From Sinohyriopsis cumingii (lineage: Eukaryota; Mollusca; Bivalvia; Unionida; Unionidae), in the NCBI GenBank assembly GCA_028554795.2, contig CM068829.1, positions 135,570,579-135,634,578 on the forward strand: a stretch of DNA of 64,000 bases. The letters run 5' to 3'. Every line of letters begins with the position of its first letter. Position 1 is the stretch's first letter. The position numbers and the translations under genes were made by a program. The notes beneath the pieces were generated by a model, which saw nothing but the letters and a program-made list of their open reading frames with translations, ran no database searches and was not told where the DNA came from. Of the stretch, positions 60,905 through 64,000 are shown one piece after another.

Positions 60905-61061
60905 CAGTAGCGTACTAACGGGTGCGGGGGGTGGGTGGGTGGGGCGGAGTGGGAGAGTTCTTGAGGCACCAAAACTACGGGCGCCAGAAGTCTTGGAGCG
61001 CAATAACCAGTTTCGGCCCTCATCGTCTCCCCGGGTGTCATTAACCCTTAGTACGCCACTA
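60905..61061. mobile_element. hAT-type MITE
   Basis: 157 bp with imperfect 19-bp terminal inverted repeats (CAGTAGCGTACTAACGGG and the complement of TTAGTACGCCACTA), flanked by a perfect 8-bp duplication CACATCAC (60897-60904 and 61062-61069). It contains a G-run block (60926-60944) and is GC-rich relative to its surroundings. Confidence 0.85.
60926..60944 (+). repeat. G-quadruplex-forming motif inside the MITE
   Basis: Four runs of three to six G separated by single T residues (G6-T-G3-T-G3-T-G4), which fits the canonical intramolecular quadruplex pattern. Confidence 0.75.
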
Positions 61062-61289
61062 CACATCACAAAGTGTTCTTCCTGCACATAAAATGAACTT
61101 TGTTGTATGTTTGGAGCTTTTTTGTAAATTATAGTCATTCTGTTTACATCAACATTAATGATAAGTTACTGCTACAGGCCTACGCAACAAAATAAACAAA
61201 AGAATACATATCATGCATTAAGGAAACGAAAAAAATAAACAATTACAAAATAATGAAAACAATAATTTGAACCAAATAATACCATTTTC

Positions 61290-62757
61290 AAGATAACATG
61301 CTGGGTTTAAGCTTCCGTGTTATATCACTGAATTTAAATGGGAGAAACTCGCGGTAAAACAATAATTGAACAGATCGAAGAGACATTAAATTCGGTGGTA
61401 ATAGAAAGTAGTAATAAAACTGAAATAAAGTCCCGAGTAGTAATGCTGAGAAATGCCTCCCGAAAATTATCACGGGACATTATAGCAACCAAAGGAACTT
61501 CTAAAGGGAGATTACTACACATACAAATTAATGGGTGGCACATAATGAATGTATATGTGCCGTCATGATTTAATAAGAGGAAAGAAGAATGTTTAAAACA
61601 ACTTATGGACTATATCCAGCACTTATCCAAGGAAAATTCTATTTTTTTTTTTATTTTTATTTTTTTTTGGGGGGGGAGGTTGACAGATATAACATAGACA
61701 AGAGTACATGGTTTCAGTTATTTGATACGGCGCTTGAAAATCCGATTAGGAGTGTTATTGATAGAACAATAGAAGTACATAGTAGATTTAATAAAGATAA
61801 GGTAGAATATACATAGTGTTACGGTAACAACAGGAGAGCCATTTGGAAAAATATTTTTTCATTGGAAGTAAGAATGAAATAGGTAAAATCATGTGCAACT
61901 CAAACAATATACATATCGGATAATAACGCCTAAACCTTATTTATAAGAATGGAAAATATGAAGGAATGGAGACATTGTTTCTAGAAAATGAATAAATCGA
62001 TACTGGACTAGGAAGGATATGCAGGAACAATAATAACTATACAACAAAAATGTTCAAAGAATGAGAGAGAGAATCGAAACTTAGTGGTGGAATGGGAAAC
62101 AATAAAATGCAAAATCAAAATATTATCCCAAAAGTACATCATAAAACAAAAATCACCGAAAAGGGATGGAGATGAGGTGTAATACAAACCAAAAACATAA
62201 TAAGACAATTGAAAAACTAACGAATAGTTTAAGGGTAAACATGAGTATAAAGTAAAAGGATCGAAAGTAAGAGCATAGAAATTTACTGATATTGTACCTA
62301 AGCGTGGGAAATCTATAGCAGGATAGAAAATAAAGGAAGAAATGAAAATAAATGGAATGCCGAAAGAAATATTGTATAATCAATACGAAGTTTGATGCTA
62401 TGAGAGAAATGCATGATTTCTATACAGAACTATATACCAAACATAACGATCTACAGAAAAATTATAAATACTGTGAGAATGTATATTAATTGCAAATCTA
62501 GGAAAAATAAAAAGTTAAATGTAAAAATTGAATAACTGCATACGTAACAAATCGAGCCATAACACATCTCAATCAATGGAAATCACTCAGATCAAACGCT
62601 CTCTTCGGACTTTTACATACAGTTTCAGACTCAGTGAATCCAGATATTATAATTTATATACAAGAGTATACCTCTGAATAATCAAAATGCTAAAAAATGA
62701 AGGGATGATTACGTTCATTTATAAAGGTAAAGAGAAAGTAAACAAATATAGAACTGG
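61290..62757 (+). pseudogene. Dead L1-like LINE ORF2, part 1 (endonuclease to early RT)
   Basis: Fragments colinear with an L1-type ORF2 are visible. FRVISLNLNGRNSR (about 61308-61350) is the start of the AP-type endonuclease. GRLLHIQINGWHIMNVYVPS (61510-61566) is its central strand pair. IKCKIKILSQKYIIKQKS near 62105-62150 and HDFYTELYTKH near 62410-62445 are the linker preceding the reverse transcriptase. GMITFIYKGKEKVNKY near 62703-62750 is the first RT block. Many stops are present, and a poly-T/poly-G tract (61625-61680) interrupts it. A SINE then splits the element. Confidence 0.7.
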
Positions 62758-63015
62758 TTGTTGTTGTGGTTGTTGTAGTAGGGTTTAACGCCATTTTTCA
62801 GCACACGATAGGCTATACATGGCGGCCAGTATAATTGGTGGAGGAAGAACCCGGGAAAACCCCGGAAAGAACCACCGACCCACGAGAAGCTACTGGAAAG
62901 CTTTCTCACATACCCACATTGGCTGAATCCGAGACTCGAACCCACGCAGACAGAGGTGAGATGGCAGTGATCCGTAACGGAGAGCGCTTTAGACCACTCG
63001 GCCACTCGGGGCCCC
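62758..63015 (-). mobile_element. tRNA-derived SINE, family B, nested in the LINE
   Basis: Flanked by a perfect 14-bp target duplication AAATATAGAACTGG (62744-62757 and 63016-63029). On the minus strand the head is GCCGAGTGGTCTAAAGCGCT with GTGGGTTCGAGTCTCGG (A and B boxes; Leu/Ser-tRNA-like). The body follows, with GGGTTTTCCCGGG, and the 3' end is a CAA-rich tail. It is different from family A at 32790. Confidence 0.9.
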
Positions 63016-63029
63016 AAATATAGAACTGG

Positions 63030-63110
63030 AGATAATAGCACTTATAAATACAGATAATAAAATACTAAGATCCCAGCAAATAGATTCAAACATGTATAGG
63101 TAAATTAATA
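63030..63110 (+). pseudogene. Dead L1-like LINE ORF2, part 2 (RT continues)
   Basis: Directly after the SINE duplication the frame resumes with IIALINTDNKIL, the conserved RT block (compare PITLLNTDYKIL of L1 elements). Similarity ends near 63110, so the LINE is also truncated on this side. Confidence 0.6.
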
Positions 63111-63228
63111 AATATCAATCATAGCCGCGGCTTGGGGGAGGCGGAAATATCATAAACTACATTGTACGAAATGCCCGATATGGCTTATTTAGTCTTCCAT
63201 ACTTTTCATATAATCAGGTTGTCTTGTT

Positions 63229-63440
63229 TCACGCGCCGTAATATTTCTGTAAATGTAATTTTTCGTCGTATCGCGTGACGCTTTTATTGCTCGCGCGGCA
63301 CGTGCGAAATATATTATTGCGCACTACTGTATATATCGGGTAGAGATATTGAAGGGCACAGCCAGTATAGAGGGAAGCTCTTAAACATATTCAGCTGTCG
63401 GGCAGGTGCCATTGTAATTTCGTTAAAGCCAAACAGTTGG
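63229..63440 (+). promoter_or_regulatory. Candidate promoter and first non-coding exon
   Basis: A CpG-dense segment (63229-63308, with CACGCGCCG, CGTCGTATCGCGTGACGC and GCTCGCGCGGCACG) in otherwise CpG-poor DNA is followed by a TATATAT box (63329-63335). A possible exon then ends at TTGG|GTGAGT (63440/63441). A gene or an LTR-like promoter extending beyond the window would fit. Confidence 0.4.
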
Positions 63441-63800
63441 GTGAGTCGAATGTTTTTTTAGTCAACTCTTTTTATTATTTACAATAATTATTCAGTTTCG
63501 TAAAAGCACGTTCATTGTTGTATTATGTGGTCACATCGTTTATCGTATCTGCAATTCAGTTTATTAAGATACAACCTAGGCAATGTAGTAACGAGTTAAT
63601 TTCATCTAGTCGCTATCACGACTAATTTCGAAAACATATTATGTATGTATTAATGTCATAGCATTACGTATATTTGTTTTTATTGCATAGCATTCCTATG
63701 TTATACTTCGTACTTATCGCATATTCTTAAAGTAGTTGCAACAAAACCCATCCCAATTAAATTACACTATTGGAAAGGTGTGTTTATTTTCCATATTCAG

Positions 63801-63926
63801 CTCGCCGGTTATGAGCAGCCGGATGGGCTTGTGAATACCATGACGTCTGGTGTACCATTAGTAACCCCAACAATTCAGTGCCAGCGGAGGGGAAGGTGTC
63901 CGTGCCAGAGAGAAGGCCGTGTCAAC
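63801..63926 (+). CDS. Candidate second exon of the gene at the right edge
   Basis: Lies between a CCATATTCAG acceptor and an AAC|GTATGT donor. It is open in one frame with a Cys/Arg-rich end (IQCQRRGRCPCQREGRVN) and an internal ATG at 63840. No family recognised. The support is the splice sites and the open frame only. Confidence 0.3.
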
Positions 63927-63940
63927 GTATGTCTTCCAAT

Positions 63941-64000
63941 CAAGTAGTGTTTTGACTACAAGTAAAGGACAGTAACAAGTAGTGTTTTGACTACAAGTAA
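63941..64000. repeat. Tandem repeat (35-bp period) at the window edge
   Basis: The 25-bp CAAGTAGTGTTTTGACTACA-containing unit occurs at 63941-63965 and again at 63976-64000. The array is cut by the window end, so its length is unknown. Confidence 0.85.

Noticed and set aside
62930-63015. A functional Leu/Ser tRNA gene on the minus strand
   Set aside because: It is the head of a SINE with a 14-bp duplication, and the cloverleaf 3' half is not continuous with an acceptor stem.
1-64000. CRISPR arrays, operons, prophage or bacterial origin
   Set aside because: No regularly spaced repeats with unique spacers and no ribosome binding sites or operon-like gene packing. Introns, SINEs and microsatellites show a eukaryotic genome.

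Overview
The window looks like AT-rich, intron-bearing, repeat-dense animal DNA. It most likely comes from a marine invertebrate, and a bivalve mollusc is my best guess. The reasons are an HSPA12-type Hsp70 gene with phased introns and consensus splice sites, a Kazal-domain exon series, tRNA-derived SINEs of the kind common in molluscs, a Penelope-like element with a GIY-YIG-like domain, hAT-type MITEs and many long microsatellites. The organism is an inference. There are no bacterial features (operons, ribosome binding sites), and most short open frames are noise.

The dominant feature is a compact DNA transposon present in three almost identical copies in the same orientation (2890-5290, 26076-28474, 38590-40988). 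Each copy is about 2.4 kb and has 5'-CACTGGTCAACA/TGTTGTCCAGTG-3' termini, 3-bp TAA or TTA target duplications, subterminal inverted repeats and an internal TATA/CRE-like promoter. Each carries one intronless gene. Copy 1 encodes an intact 562-aa protein with an N-terminal Cys/His zinc-binding region and a D-D-C(2)C-H(4)H-E layout that resembles the Transib/RAG1/CMC branch of RNase H-fold transposases. Copies 2 and 3 share a 1-nt deletion that breaks the frame, so they descend from one already-broken copy that was still mobilised. An older, diverged and truncated relative lies on the minus strand at about 34870-35789.

Region by region. 1-2889 is non-coding. 2890-5290 is transposon copy 1. 5515-8722 holds exons of a Kazal-type inhibitor-like gene, with a hAT MITE in the last intron. 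8723-14760 holds a second hAT MITE, a large hairpin, the first copy of an unclassified repeat (R1) and microsatellites. About 14760-16600 is a dead Mutator-like transposase on the minus strand. 16600-26075 is repeat-bearing DNA with R1 copy 2 and two SINEs. 26076-28474 is transposon copy 2. 28478-34900 holds R1 copy 3 (inverted), a SINE with clean target duplications and a TA microsatellite. 34870-37430 holds the diverged transposase relic and the zinc-finger tail of a LINE. 38590-40988 is transposon copy 3. 43257-46991 is the HSPA12-like gene, four exons with one in-frame TAG where a Trp codon is expected. 50150-51510 is a 5'-truncated Penelope-like element. 51823-52143 is an unassigned candidate exon. 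56260-58960 holds degenerate open-frame relics, including one resembling a capsid-associated protein of Polinton/Maverick-type elements. 60905-63100 holds a hAT MITE and a dead L1-like LINE split by a tRNA-derived SINE. 63229-64000 looks like a CpG-rich promoter with candidate 5' exons.

The only host genes visible are the Kazal exons and the HSPA12-like gene, and both show signs of damage. Almost everything else is mobile-element debris of several classes (CACTG transposon, hAT, Mutator, Penelope, L1-like LINE, SINE). The recent activity of the CACTG element and its inherited frameshift are the most informative features.
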